Assembly (NCBI RefSeq): GCF_022834715.1
Contig: NZ_BQKC01000001.1
Coordinates: 1-64,000, forward strand
DNA: 64,000 nucleotides
Origin: Granulimonas faecalis
GTDB lineage: Bacteria > Actinomycetota > Coriobacteriia > Coriobacteriales > Atopobiaceae
Direction of reading: 5' to 3'
Of the stretch, positions 11,360 to 24,922 are shown one piece after another. Position 1 is the stretch's first letter. Every line of letters starts with the position of its first letter. A program made the position numbers and the translations under genes. The notes beneath the pieces are model-generated. The model was not told the DNA's origin and did not search any database. It saw only the letters and a program-made list of their open reading frames with translations.

Positions 11360-13510
11360 GTGAGAAGAAATCTTGCATCCTTGGTGTCTGCAGCGCTTCT
11401 CATGGCGTTTGCCTCGGTGTCGCTGATTGCGCTCTGGAACCATCTCGATGCACTGCGGATGGATGCCATTGGAAGCGGTGCCAGTACTGTGACGATTCAA
11501 GTCAGAGATTGCGCGAGTGGCCCCGATGAGGTGTTTGCGGGGGTCTCGGCCGTGTCTCAGGCTAACGACGTCTCGATCTTTCGTGTGTACGACGGCCTCG
11601 ATGACCAAGGCCGCACCACCCGCAGTTTGGTAGGCTGCTTTCAGTGGGACACCTTTCCAGTCGACCAGCTGCGTTTGGAGAGCGGCCGGGTTCCCCAGTC
11701 CCCCGACGGGTTTTTGGCCAGCTATGAGACGGGGGACGATCGGCAGGTGGGTGTTCTCCACGACTTTGGCGGCGGCGACCCCCTTGTGGTGCGGCCGGTG
11801 ACCGCTGCGATGGATTCGATGCCGTCTGTCAACGGCATCTATCGCATTGTGTCCACAAAAACCTATGACACCCAGGTTGTGCTCCAGAGCTTGGCCGGCG
11901 TCTTCGGGCAGTCCCCCGACGCATTGCTCAACGTGGGGACCAAAAGCGTTAGGGGAATTGGCCTTCTGCTCGTGATAGCCGGTGTGATCTCGGTGCTTGC
12001 CCTCGCTGCCTATGTGCTCACGATTGCCTCGGCTGCTGTCTCACGCGCTCCCCGCATTGGCGTCCAAAAAATGCTTGGTTGGTCTACTGGGGCCGTGGTT
12101 TGGGACATCGTGAAGGTGGCCTTCGGGTCCCAGCTGCTCTCTGCGGCGGTAGAGGACGTTGTCATTGTGCTTGTGGTCAAACCGCTTGGAACGACGTTTC
12201 CCGCAGTGCTCGTGGGCGTTCAGCTTGGCCTTGCGATTCTCACGCTTGTCGTGGGGTCCATCGCCGCGACCTTGGTCTCTCGAGGGGTCTCGCCGGTCAC
12301 GTCCGTCAAGGGCGGCGTGTCCCTCAAGGGGCCGCTTTTTATCGGGTATGGGGTGAAAATGGCGTTCGCCGTCATGATTGTGATCTCTTTTGTGGCAGTT
12401 TCTTCCTCCCTGAGCGACATATGGCAGCAGTGGAGGCTGGAAGCCGTGTGGGGTGAGAAAGGAAACGACCTCTATGTGTTGGCTGATTCACGGCTCACCA
12501 ATGAGGAGGTGGAGAGCCTCTCGTCGGGAGATCATTCCTATGGAAATAAATATGAAGATCTATATAAGATGCTCAACGACGAGTATGGGGCCGTTTACGT
12601 CAATGCCAACGCCCCCCAAGAGCAGGTGCAGGCAGGCATTGCGTCGCCCGACCTTGCGGCTTGTACCGTTATGAACGTCAACTCGAACTATCTCAAGCGG
12701 GAGAACGTGCTCTCCGAAGACGGAAGCAGCCTTACGGTTTCGGAGGGGGAGCACGGCCGCGTGGTGGCGGTGCCGTCGACCATGGGCAACGACGAGCGCA
12801 GGCATGTTGTCGATTATTTTAAGTGGCTGTTCGACTCCGAGTATCAGAGCGAGAAGGAGCAGTGGAATGGCTCCATCGAGGTAGTGACCTACCAAGGCGG
12901 CCGCGACTTCTTCTCCTACAACAAAAGGGTGCAGCCAGACCAGGCCAACATGGTCCATGACCCCGTGTTCAATATCGTCACCGATGCAAACGCGACCATC
13001 GTAGATAAGAGCGCGGTCGCCGTGATGGGGCCCGATGCCTCAATTCTCATGCCCATTACCCGTGAGCGAGCCGACGAGCTTGAGGCGTGGCTGGCCCAAA
13101 ACGGGTTTTCCGAAAACCACATCCGCATCGACACGTTGGCCCATGCCTATGGGGAGCTGCTTTCGGCCATGGGCGCCGCAGTCGGGTCGATGCTCGCGCT
13201 TCTTGCGGCAGTGCTCGTGCTCGACGGGTTTGCCAGCGTCTTGATTGCCCGTCTCTTGGTTTTGGGATCGGGACGGCGCTACTGCGTTGAGCGCCTGTTG
13301 GGATGGGGGTGGCTTGCTCGCTACGGAACGACGGTGGTCGCGGTGGCGGCCGTGGTTGCCGCGTCGCTGCTGGTGTCCCTGTTGTTTGGCGTGGGACCCG
13401 TCGCATTCGTCTGCCTCGCGGTAGCTCTAGCAGTGGACTGCGCCGTCTTTTTTCTGGCCCTTGGGACGTTGGAGCGGGTCCGCTCAGAGGCCCTGATAAA
13501 GGAGGTCTGA
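11360..13510 (+). CDS. bacteriocin-associated integral membrane protein (Lcn972 immunity/export type)
   Basis: A 716 aa membrane protein with about eight predicted transmembrane segments: one N-terminal, a group in the middle (about 195-360), then a large outside domain, then a C-terminal group. This architecture matches the multi-TM proteins found with lactococcin 972 peptides and recalls FtsX-like permeases. It probably forms an export or self-protection complex with the following ATPase. The GTG at 11360 is supported by AAGGAG at 11348-11353. Codon choice (many T- and A-ending codons) differs from the chromosome around it, which suggests acquisition. Its stop overlaps the ATPase start by one base. 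Confidence 0.75.
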   Translation: MRRNLASLVSAALLMAFASVSLIALWNHLDALRMDAIGSGASTVTIQVRDCASGPDEVFAGVSAVSQANDVSIFRVYDGLDDQGRTTRSLVGCFQWDTFPVDQLRLESGRVPQSPDGFLASYETGDDRQVGVLHDFGGGDPLVVRPVTAAMDSMPSVNGIYRIVSTKTYDTQVVLQSLAGVFGQSPDALLNVGTKSVRGIGLLLVIAGVISVLALAAYVLTIASAAVSRAPRIGVQKMLGWSTGAVVWDIVKVAFGSQLLSAAVEDVVIVLVVKPLGTTFPAVLVGVQLGLAILTLVVGSIAATLVSRGVSPVTSVKGGVSLKGPLFIGYGVKMAFAVMIVISFVAVSSSLSDIWQQWRLEAVWGEKGNDLYVLADSRLTNEEVESLSSGDHSYGNKYEDLYKMLNDEYGAVYVNANAPQEQVQAGIASPDLAACTVMNVNSNYLKRENVLSEDGSSLTVSEGEHGRVVAVPSTMGNDERRHVVDYFKWLFDSEYQSEKEQWNGSIEVVTYQGGRDFFSYNKRVQPDQANMVHDPVFNIVTDANATIVDKSAVAVMGPDASILMPITRERADELEAWLAQNGFSENHIRIDTLAHAYGELLSAMGAAVGSMLALLAAVLVLDGFASVLIARLLVLGSGRRYCVERLLGWGWLARYGTTVVAVAAVVAASLLVSLLFGVGPVAFVCLAVALAVDCAVFFLALGTLERVRSEALIKEV

Positions 13511-14166
13511 TGAAGCATCAGGCACACACGCCCGCCGTTTCGCTTGCGGGCGTGACCAAGTCGTTTGGAGACCACCATGTGCTCAAGGGCGTCAACCTGC
13601 AGGTTGGATGCGGGTCCATGGTTGCGGTGTGCGGTCCTTCGGGCTGCGGGAAGTCCACACTGCTCGATATCGTGGGGCTGCTTGAGAGCGCCGACGAGGG
13701 GTCGGTCCAGTTGATGGGGCAGTCGGCCCCGCGCCCGAGGACGCGCCGTGCCACGCAGTTTGTCCGCGACAATATCAACTATTTGTTCCAATCGTTTGCC
13801 CTCGTGGAGACGGAGACCGTCGAGAAAAACCTCATGATGGCCCTCCGCTATGTGAAAAAGGTCAAGGCCGAGAAGCAAAGGGCCATTCAAAGCGCACTGG
13901 AAGCGGTGAGGTTGGAGCGGGTGGCGACCACCAAGGTATGCGCCTTGTCCGGCGGCGAACAGCAGAGGGTCGCCTTGGCGCGCGTCATGCTCAAACCGGG
14001 CAAGATCCTGTTGGCAGACGAGCCCACCGGCTCTCTTGACGCGGCGAACAGAGACGGCGTGGTCTCCCTGCTTCGCTCCATGGCCGACGACGGAAGGGCC
14101 GTGCTGGTGGTCACCCATGACCCCGCGGTGGCCCGCGCCTGCGACGTCACGGTCTCTTTGGGGTGA
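13510..14166 (+). CDS. Lcn972-type ABC transporter ATP-binding protein
   Basis: A 218 aa ATPase of the LolD/MacB-like type. Walker A GPSGCGKST is at 42-50, the Q-loop region is FQSFAL, the ABC signature is LSGGEQQR, Walker B is ILLADEP and the H-loop is VVTHD. The ATG overlaps the stop of the membrane protein gene (TGATG), so translation is likely coupled. It is expected to power the adjacent membrane protein in bacteriocin export or immunity. Length and motif order are normal. Confidence 0.88.
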   Translation: MKHQAHTPAVSLAGVTKSFGDHHVLKGVNLQVGCGSMVAVCGPSGCGKSTLLDIVGLLESADEGSVQLMGQSAPRPRTRRATQFVRDNINYLFQSFALVETETVEKNLMMALRYVKKVKAEKQRAIQSALEAVRLERVATTKVCALSGGEQQRVALARVMLKPGKILLADEPTGSLDAANRDGVVSLLRSMADDGRAVLVVTHDPAVARACDVTVSLG

Positions 14167-14219
14167 CGGTCTTTGGCCAAGGGCTGTTAGGATAACTGGA
14201 AGAGGATACGTTGACTGGG

Positions 14220-14285
14220 ACAAGGGGTGCGTCTTACATCCCTGTGAACAGGACGCAGGATTCTGTGTAGCCCTGTTCCCCTTGT
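14220..14285. repeat. nested inverted repeat upstream of glutamine-type transporter
   Basis: ACAAGGGG (14220-14227) pairs with CCCCTTGT (14278-14285). Inside it TGCGTC (14228-14233) pairs with GACGCA (14252-14257), enclosing a CCTG/CAGG mini-hairpin. It could be a leader RNA structure or a terminator for the bacteriocin operon. A -10-like TATAAT (14287-14292) directly follows, so as DNA it could also be an operator. Confidence 0.4.
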
Positions 14286-14286
14286 T

Positions 14287-14292
14287 TATAAT
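14287..14292 (+). promoter_or_regulatory. candidate -10 box for amino-acid ABC operon
   Basis: Perfect TATAAT 40 bases before the ATG at 14332, with no good -35 match upstream. Confidence 0.4.
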
Positions 14293-14331
14293 ATAAGCTT
14301 ACAGTTTATCGCCAGTCCTTGGAGTGTGTGG

Positions 14332-15786
14332 ATGAACGAGAATAAACGCCGCCTGTGCGGCATACTGCCTGTGCTCGGGGCCCTCTGCCTTGCCGTGCTT
14401 CTCGCCTTTCCAGCGCCGACCTTGGCCGACGCTGACTCGGTGAAGGGCAAGACCTTCACCGTTACCACCGACACCACCTTTGCGCCGTTCGAGTATCGCG
14501 ACAGTAACGGCGAGCTCGTGGGCATCGACATGGACCTCATCCGGGCCATCGCAAAGGAGGAGGGCTTCGACGTCAAGATCGAGTCGTTGGGCTTCAACGC
14601 CGCCATGGTGGCCACCCAGTCGGGAAACTCCGACATGACCATCGCCGGTGCCTCCATCACCGACGAGCGCAAGCAGACCTACGACTTCTCAGACCCCTAT
14701 TTCGACTCCGGCGTGCTCATGGCGGTGCCCGAGTCGAGCGACATCACCGGCTACCAGGACCTCTCCGGCAAGACCGTGGCGGTAAAGACCGGCACCGAGG
14801 GCGAGGCCTTTGCCAAGTCCATCGCCGAGAAGTACGGCTTCAAGACCATCTCCGTTGACCAGACCTCCACCATGGTGCAGATGCTTCAGGCCGGTCAGGC
14901 CGACGCCATGTTCGACGACTACCCCATCGTGGCCTATGGTATCGAGCAGGGCAACGGCATGAAGGCGGTCACCGAGAAGGAGGCCGGCAACTCCTATGGA
15001 GCCGTGGTGGCCAAGGGCAAGAACCAAGACCTTCTCCAGGCGTTCAACGAGGGCCTCGCCAAGCTCAAGGCCAACGGTACCTACGACCAGATCATGGAGA
15101 AGTACCTGGGCAACAACGCCGTCAAGGCCGAGCAGCCGAGCTTTGTGGGCCTTCTCCAGCAGAGCGCGCCCGCGCTTCTCACCGGCGTCAAGAACACGCT
15201 GCTGGTGACCGTGGTGGCCTTTGCCGGCGCTTTGGTCCTGGGCATCATCTTCGGCCTGTTCAAGATCGCCCATAACCGCATCCTTCGCGGGCTCGCCTCG
15301 TTCTACGTGTGGCTCTTCCGCGGCACGCCGCTGCTCATCTGGGCCTTCTTCTTCTACTTCGCGCTGCCTCAGGTCGTGGGCGTCAAGTTGTCGGTCTTTG
15401 CCGTGGGCGCCCTGGCCTTGGCCCTCAACGCCGGCGCCTATATCACCGAGATCGTGCGCGGCGCCATTCAGTCCGTCGACACCGGCCAGACCGAGGCCGC
15501 CCGAAGCCTGGGTTGCTCTGCGGGCCTTGCCCTGCGCTCCATCGTTTTGCCCCAGGCGGCCAAGATCGCCACGCCTTCCCTCATCAACCAGCTCATCATC
15601 ATGGTCAAGGACTCCTCGATCCTTCTGGCCATCGGCTTTGGTGAGCTGCTCTACCAGGCCCAGCAGATCTACGCGGCCAACCTGCGCGTCAGTGAGGTGC
15701 TCTTCATCGTGGCCCTGTTCTACCTGGTCACGATCTCGCTGCTCACCATGCTTGCCAACTGGGCCACGAGGAGGTTTTCCGAATAA
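14332..15786 (+). CDS. amino-acid ABC transporter, fused substrate-binding protein and permease
   Basis: A 484 aa fusion. After a signal/anchor segment (about 9-32) comes a family 3 solute-binding domain (about 37-260) with the typical [20 protein letters not shown] start. It is followed by a GlnP/HisM-type permease domain (about 280-484) with the EAARSLGCS cytoplasmic EAA loop. Such fusions import glutamine, glutamate or other polar amino acids in Gram-positive bacteria and carry the binding domain outside the membrane. The exact substrate cannot be read from sequence. The ATG at 14332 is placed 7 bases after GGAG; a GTG two codons earlier is possible. It is coupled to the ATPase by a one-base stop/start overlap. 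Confidence 0.9.
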   Translation: MNENKRRLCGILPVLGALCLAVLLAFPAPTLADADSVKGKTFTVTTDTTFAPFEYRDSNGELVGIDMDLIRAIAKEEGFDVKIESLGFNAAMVATQSGNSDMTIAGASITDERKQTYDFSDPYFDSGVLMAVPESSDITGYQDLSGKTVAVKTGTEGEAFAKSIAEKYGFKTISVDQTSTMVQMLQAGQADAMFDDYPIVAYGIEQGNGMKAVTEKEAGNSYGAVVAKGKNQDLLQAFNEGLAKLKANGTYDQIMEKYLGNNAVKAEQPSFVGLLQQSAPALLTGVKNTLLVTVVAFAGALVLGIIFGLFKIAHNRILRGLASFYVWLFRGTPLLIWAFFFYFALPQVVGVKLSVFAVGALALALNAGAYITEIVRGAIQSVDTGQTEAARSLGCSAGLALRSIVLPQAAKIATPSLINQLIIMVKDSSILLAIGFGELLYQAQQIYAANLRVSEVLFIVALFYLVTISLLTMLANWATRRFSE

Positions 15787-16559
15787 TGAGCGATAAGACC
15801 GCCCCCACCGACGTCCAATCTGCTGACGACGTCATCATCAGCGTGCGCGACCTGCACAAGTCGTTCGGCAAGAACGAGGTGCTCAAGGGCATCGACCTCG
15901 ACGTCAAGCGTGGCGAGGTCATCACCATCATCGGCCCGTCCGGTGGCGGCAAGTCCACGCTGCTGCGCTGCCTCAACCGCCTGGAGGAGCCCACAAGCGG
16001 CACGGTGAGCTTCGAGGGCATCGACCTCACCGACCCCTCCGTGGACATCGACGCCGTGCGCTGCCGCATCGGCATGGTGTTTCAGAACTTCAACCTGTTC
16101 CCGCACATGAGCGTGCTCGAGAACGTCACCTTCGCCCCCATGCACAACCTCGGGGTCTCCAAGGAGGACGCCGAGGCCACGGCGCGCAAGCTCCTGGACA
16201 TCGTGGGTCTTGCGGAGAAGGCCGACGCCATGCCCCGGTCGCTTTCCGGCGGTCAGAAGCAGCGTGTGGCCATCGCCCGGGCCCTGGCCATGAAGCCCGA
16301 CGTGCTGCTGTTCGACGAGGCCACGAGCGCCTTGGACCCCGAGATGGTCAAGGACGTCCTCGACATCATGCGCCGCCTGGCTGCCGAGGGCGACACCATG
16401 ATCGTGGTCACCCACGAGATGGGCTTCGCCCGCGAGGTGAGCGACCGCGTGATCTTCACCGAAGGCGGCCTCATCGAGGCCCAGGGCTCCCCGGAGGAGC
16501 TCTTCTCGGAGAACCCGCCGAGCGAGCGTCTGAAGGAGTTCCTGGGCAAGGTCCTCTGA
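15786..16559 (+). CDS. amino-acid ABC transporter ATP-binding protein (GlnQ type)
   Basis: A 257 aa polar amino-acid transporter ATPase. Walker [10 protein letters not shown] is at 50-58, the signature LSGGQKQR starts at 153, Walker B with D-loop is [14 protein letters not shown] and the H-loop is VVTHEMGFA. It overlaps the fused binding protein/permease by one base, so the two genes form a complete importer. A long GC-rich hairpin follows. Confidence 0.93.
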   Translation: MSDKTAPTDVQSADDVIISVRDLHKSFGKNEVLKGIDLDVKRGEVITIIGPSGGGKSTLLRCLNRLEEPTSGTVSFEGIDLTDPSVDIDAVRCRIGMVFQNFNLFPHMSVLENVTFAPMHNLGVSKEDAEATARKLLDIVGLAEKADAMPRSLSGGQKQRVAIARALAMKPDVLLFDEATSALDPEMVKDVLDIMRRLAAEGDTMIVVTHEMGFAREVSDRVIFTEGGLIEAQGSPEELFSENPPSERLKEFLGKVL

Positions 16560-16597
16560 CGTAGGGTCCCGTGCTCCGGGCATCATCGAAAGCAACT

Positions 16598-16637
16598 GGG
16601 ACGGGGGTCCGCATCCACCGATGCAGGCCCCCGTCCC
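16598..16637 (+). terminator. hairpin after amino-acid ABC operon
   Basis: GGGACGGGGG (16598-16607) pairs perfectly with 16628-16637. An inner GCATC/GATGC stem is enclosed. No T-tract follows, so strength as a terminator is uncertain. Confidence 0.55.
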
Positions 16638-16649
16638 CATGGTGCGACA

Positions 16650-16680
16650 CGTGACAGAGGTGCCTGGCCCATCTGTCACG
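16650..16680. repeat. dispersed inverted-repeat element, copy 1
   Basis: CGTGACAG (16650-16657) and CTGTCACG (16673-16680) bracket a 15-base core. Its reverse complement matches 28 of 29 bases of the element at 56649-56677. This is an intergenic repeat family with at least two copies, in opposite orientation, 40 kb apart. Confidence 0.85.
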
Positions 16681-16813
16681 TTGCCTGTTTCTTGTCTGAT
16701 GGCAGGCGCCGACAGGGGCGCGCCCTCGGCTCTCGGAGTGGTGACTCCATGAAGGCGGCCCTTTGGGTGTAGCGTTGTACAGTCGCCACCGCCATGCCGC
16801 AGAGGAGGTCCCC

Positions 16814-17239
16814 ATGATCAGCCCCGAGCTCGACGAGCTGTCGTGCAACCTCATCGGCGAATGCCTCGACCGGTTGGCCGAGAGCGCCGACCTCGGCGTC
16901 GTGGCCACCGCGCTCGACGGGAACTCCATGCGTGTGACCTGCGCCTTCGACGACGACGGGGCCGACATGTGCCTCGAGGCCGCCCACGACTGGGTGCGCC
17001 GCCTCGCGGGTGGCACCCTCAAGGAGCCCGGCTTCTCCAGGCCCGTGTGCTACGCCATCGCCTACGCCGGCGCCGTCGACACGGGGTCGGGCTTCTCCGA
17101 CGCGCTCGTCACGGAGTTTGGGGACAAGGGCAACGACGTCGACTACTCGGCCTTCCTCCTGCTCGACGGGGTGGGTTCGGGCAGCGCCCTCCGCTGGAGC
17201 GACCCGGCCCCGGCGGGGGAGACAGAACCGCTGTTATAA
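16814..17239 (+). CDS. hypothetical protein
   Basis: A 141 aa soluble, acidic protein with no signal peptide or membrane segment. I do not recognise a family. The N-terminal half looks helical ([22 protein letters not shown]) and the rest has beta-like stretches ending in SAFLLLDG. The ATG at 16814 has an excellent GAGGAGG site at 16802-16808. It ends 13 bases before typA and is probably transcribed with it. Codon use is typical of the chromosome, so it is a resident gene. Confidence 0.7.
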   Translation: MISPELDELSCNLIGECLDRLAESADLGVVATALDGNSMRVTCAFDDDGADMCLEAAHDWVRRLAGGTLKEPGFSRPVCYAIAYAGAVDTGSGFSDALVTEFGDKGNDVDYSAFLLLDGVGSGSALRWSDPAPAGETEPLL

Positions 17240-17252
17240 GAAAGAGAGCTCC

Positions 17253-19091
17253 ATGCTGCAAGAGAACCTGAGAAACGTCGCCATCATCGCCCACGTCGAC
17301 CATGGCAAGACCACTCTCGTCGACAAGCTGCTGCGGGCCACCGACGCCTTCAGGGCAAACCAGCAGGTGGAGGACCGTGTCCTCGACTCCAACGACCAGG
17401 AGCGCGAGCGCGGCATCACCATCCTGGCCAAGAACATCTCCATCGAGTACAAGGGCGTCAAGATCAACGTCATCGACACCCCGGGCCACGCCGACTTCGG
17501 CGGCGAGGTGGAGCGCGTGCTCCGTATGGCCGACTCCGCCCTGCTCCTCGTGGACGCCTTCGAGGGCCCCATGCCCCAGACGCGCTTCGTGCTGCGCCAC
17601 GCCATCGACGCCGGCCTCGCCATCATGATCGTGGTCAACAAGATCGACCGCCCGGGCGCCCGCCCTGAGGCCGTGGTCAACGACTCCCTCGACCTCATGA
17701 TGGACCTCGGCGCCACCGACGGGCAGCTCGAGTTCGCCATGGAGCACGTGGTCTACGCGAGCGCCGTCAACGGCTTCGCCCGCCTCTCCCCGGACGACGG
17801 CAACGACGACATGTACCCCCTGTTGGACATGGTCGTGGACTGCCTGCCCGCCCCCGACTGCGACCCCGACGGCCCTCTGGCCATGCAGTGCGTCACCATC
17901 GACCACTCCAGCTACGTGGGGCGCATCGGCATCGGCCGCGTCTACTCCGGCACCATCCACGCCGGCGAGCAGATCCTCGTGGTCAAGAACGACGGCAGCC
18001 GCGCCATGGCCCAGGCCAAGCAGCTCTTCACCTTCGACTACCTCGGCCGCACCGAGTGCGACGAGATCCGCGCCGGCGACATCGGCGCCGTGGTGGGCAT
18101 CGACCGCACCGACATCGGCGACGTCTACACCGACCCCGAGAACCCCGTGGAGCTGGAGCCCATCGAGATCGACCCGCCCACCCTCTCCGTGGTCTTCGAG
18201 GCCTCCACGAGCCCCCTCGTGGGCCGCGACGGCGACATCGTGGGCGCCCGCCAGCTCAAGGAGCGCCTCATGCGCGAGGCCGAGAACAACGTGACCATGC
18301 GCATCGAGGAGCTGGGCGACAAGACCGGCGTGGAGGTGGCCGGCCGCGGCATCCTGCACCTCTCCGTCCTCATGGAGGCCATGCGCCGCGAGGGCTTCGA
18401 GTTCCAGGTGGGCCGCCCCCGTGTGCTCTTCAAGGAGGACGAGCACGGCCACCGGCTGGAGCCCGTGGAGCTCGCCGTGGTGGAGTGCCCCAACGAGTTC
18501 TCCGGCAAGGTCATCGAGGCCTTCGGCGAGTCCGGCGGCACCATGTCGAGCATGCAGGCCGGCGAGACCCACACGCACCTGGAGTTCAAGATCCCCACGC
18601 GCGGCATCATGGGCCTCAAGAACCGCATCCTCAACGCCACCCACGGCGAGGGCGTCTTCTATCACACGTTCTCCGAGTACGGCCCCTACGCCGGCGAGCT
18701 GGGCGTCCGCAACAACGGCGCCATGATCTCCATGAGCACCGAGAAGTCCGTGGGCTACGCCCTGGGTACCCTGCAGGAGCGCGGCACCATGTTCGTGGGC
18801 CCCGGCGAGGAGTGCTACGAGGGCATGCTCGTCGGCGAGCGCTCCAAGCCCGGCGACATGGTGGTCAACATCGCCCGCACCAAGAGCCTGGGCAACCAGC
18901 GCAGCTCCACCGCCGACATCGCCGTGCAGCTCACGCCGCCCAAGACCTTCACCCTCGAGGAGGCCCTCGAGTACATCATGGACGACGAGCTCGTCGAGGT
19001 GACGCCCAAGAACATCCGCATGCGCAAGCGCATCCTCAACGCCATCGAGCGCAAGAAGGACAACGTGCGCAGGGGCAAGGTTTCCAAGTAG
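17253..19091 (+). CDS. typA: ribosome-associated GTPase TypA/BipA
   Basis: Translational GTPase of the EF-G family that binds 70S ribosomes and aids assembly and growth under stress. The product is 612 aa, the normal length. G1 AHVDHGKTT is at 13-21, G3 is [12 protein letters not shown] and G4 is VNKIDRP. The C-terminal TypA-specific domain contains NNGAMIS and ends [12 protein letters not shown]-like. The ATG at 17253 follows AAGAGAG; the longer open frame upstream overlaps the previous gene in another frame. A strong palindromic terminator separates it from convergent lhr. Confidence 0.96.
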   Translation: MLQENLRNVAIIAHVDHGKTTLVDKLLRATDAFRANQQVEDRVLDSNDQERERGITILAKNISIEYKGVKINVIDTPGHADFGGEVERVLRMADSALLLVDAFEGPMPQTRFVLRHAIDAGLAIMIVVNKIDRPGARPEAVVNDSLDLMMDLGATDGQLEFAMEHVVYASAVNGFARLSPDDGNDDMYPLLDMVVDCLPAPDCDPDGPLAMQCVTIDHSSYVGRIGIGRVYSGTIHAGEQILVVKNDGSRAMAQAKQLFTFDYLGRTECDEIRAGDIGAVVGIDRTDIGDVYTDPENPVELEPIEIDPPTLSVVFEASTSPLVGRDGDIVGARQLKERLMREAENNVTMRIEELGDKTGVEVAGRGILHLSVLMEAMRREGFEFQVGRPRVLFKEDEHGHRLEPVELAVVECPNEFSGKVIEAFGESGGTMSSMQAGETHTHLEFKIPTRGIMGLKNRILNATHGEGVFYHTFSEYGPYAGELGVRNNGAMISMSTEKSVGYALGTLQERGTMFVGPGEECYEGMLVGERSKPGDMVVNIARTKSLGNQRSSTADIAVQLTPPKTFTLEEALEYIMDDELVEVTPKNIRMRKRILNAIERKKDNVRRGKVSK

Positions 19092-19115
19092 CCGTTCGCC
19101 CCCGTCGGCCGCGAG

Positions 19116-19145
19116 CGCCCGGGTCTGGGATCCCAGACCCGGGCG
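19116..19145. terminator. terminator between convergent typA and lhr
   Basis: A 30-base perfect palindrome (15 bp arms, CGCCCGGGTCTGGGA and its complement) is followed by TTTT on the plus strand. It ends typA; being symmetric, it may also stop transcription from lhr. Confidence 0.8.
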
Positions 19146-19203
19146 TTTTGCGTTTCACGTAGAACGTCGGCCAGGCCCGGGCCCGGGCGCCGCGGGGCGC
19201 CCG

Positions 19204-24036
<4,833 letters not shown>

Positions 24037-24181
24037 GGTGGTGAATCATTTCTCGAAAAGTACGACAGATACCGTTCAAGGGAGTTTATCGACCGTTTAT
24101 AGAATTAGGGGACCATCATATCTTTCGATGCAATTGTGCTGCCATTTTAATGACGTGGTTCTAATAAACGAAAGGAGAGAT

Positions 24182-24205
24182 ATGGAAGTCCGTAGATCGA
24201 TGTAA
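24182..24205 (+). CDS. possible 7-residue leader peptide
   Basis: An ATG with a strong GAAAGGAGA site (24169-24177) opens the reading frame MEVRRSM and stops at 24205, two bases before the start of the 71 aa membrane protein gene. That gene has no separate ribosome binding site, so translation of the short frame may deliver ribosomes to it. Confidence 0.35.
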   Translation: MEVRRSM

Positions 24206-24207
24206 AC

Positions 24208-24423
24208 ATGTTTGTCCGGTCATTCATCAAGAACCCCGCCACGTACCTGACGCTCCTCTGGGCGGTGTGCTTCTGGCTCCGGTGGGAGTGGGTCATCCCA
24301 TACCAGGGGATGTACTACTCGTTCCCACCCGGCGGCCTCCTGGTGACATGGGGCGAGATGTGGCTCCCCTGGGCCGTGGTCGCCGTTCTCTGGGTGCGTG
24401 ACGCCCTCGCCCACCGCGGGTGA
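24208..24423 (+). CDS. small membrane protein, function unknown
   Basis: A 71 aa hydrophobic protein with two likely membrane segments (YLTLLWAVCFWLRWEWVI and MWLPWAVVAVLWVRDALA) and unusually many Trp residues. No family recognised. It follows a 7-codon open frame at a distance of two bases and probably depends on that frame's ribosome binding site. The upstream region has TTCAAG (24075-24080) 17 bases before TATAGA (24098-24103), a possible weak promoter. Real coding status is likely but unproven. Confidence 0.5.
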   Translation: MFVRSFIKNPATYLTLLWAVCFWLRWEWVIPYQGMYYSFPPGGLLVTWGEMWLPWAVVAVLWVRDALAHRG

Positions 24424-24563
24424 CGGCCCTGTCCGGGGTCCCGGCCCATGGGCGGCCCCGGTCGGGGGTCTCCGGCCATGCCAAAGAGGCCTTTGGCATG
24501 GCCTCCCGCTGGCGGCGCCGCGGGGCGACGGCAAACGGGCCCGACAGACGTGACAGGCAGCCG

Positions 24564-24596
24564 AAAAAGGAGAAGGCCCGGGGTGCCCCGGGCCTT
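24564..24596 (-). terminator. terminator for minus-strand tRNA-Ser genes
   Basis: AAGGCCCGGG (24573-24582) pairs with CCCGGGCCTT (24587-24596). Read on the minus strand the hairpin is followed by CTCCTTTTT (A5 at 24564-24568 on the plus strand), 12 bases past the tRNA-Ser(CGA) 3' end. Confidence 0.85.
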
Positions 24597-24607
24597 CCGG
24601 CTTTCAA

Positions 24608-24698
24608 TGGCGGAGGAGGAGGGATTCGAACCCTCGTACGTGCGGAGCACGTAAACGGTTTTCGAGACCGCCGCAATCAACCACTCTGCCACCCCTCC
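24608..24698 (-). tRNA. tRNA-Ser (CGA anticodon)
   Basis: A 91-base class II tRNA with encoded CCA (TGG at 24608-24610 on the plus strand). The acceptor GGAGGGG pairs with CTCCTCC with one wobble, the anticodon loop is CTCGAAA, a long variable arm is present (ACGTGC...GCACGT) and the T-loop is TTCGAAT. Serine identity follows from the anticodon, the G discriminator and the long variable arm. Confidence 0.95.
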
Positions 24699-24743
24699 GT
24701 ATATAGGGTGCGCGGCGCCCCGTGGGACGCCGCGTTAGGAATC

Positions 24744-24834
24744 TGGCGGAGAGTCCGGGATTTGAACCCGGGAGACGGGGTTACCGCCTACACGATTTCC
24801 AATCGTGCTCCTTCAGCCGCTCGGACAACTCTCC
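24744..24834 (-). tRNA. tRNA-Ser (GGA anticodon)
   Basis: A 91-base class II tRNA with CCA (24744-24746). The acceptor GGAGAGT, anticodon loop TTGGAAA and long variable arm are clear. It precedes tRNA-Ser(CGA) on the minus strand with 45 bases between, so both are probably one transcript. A TATTCT element at 24854-24859 (minus) is a possible -10. Confidence 0.95.
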
Positions 24835-24922
24835 AGATGCGATTGCAACGGCTAGAATAACACAACGCGCTCATGTGCCACAGCAAAATCGTGAGTCCAC
24901 ACCTCGAGCCGGGGAGCCGTCC

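Noticed and set aside
14220-14292. Glutamine riboswitch
   Set aside because: Stem layout and conserved loop bases of that class are not seen; kept only as an inverted repeat.
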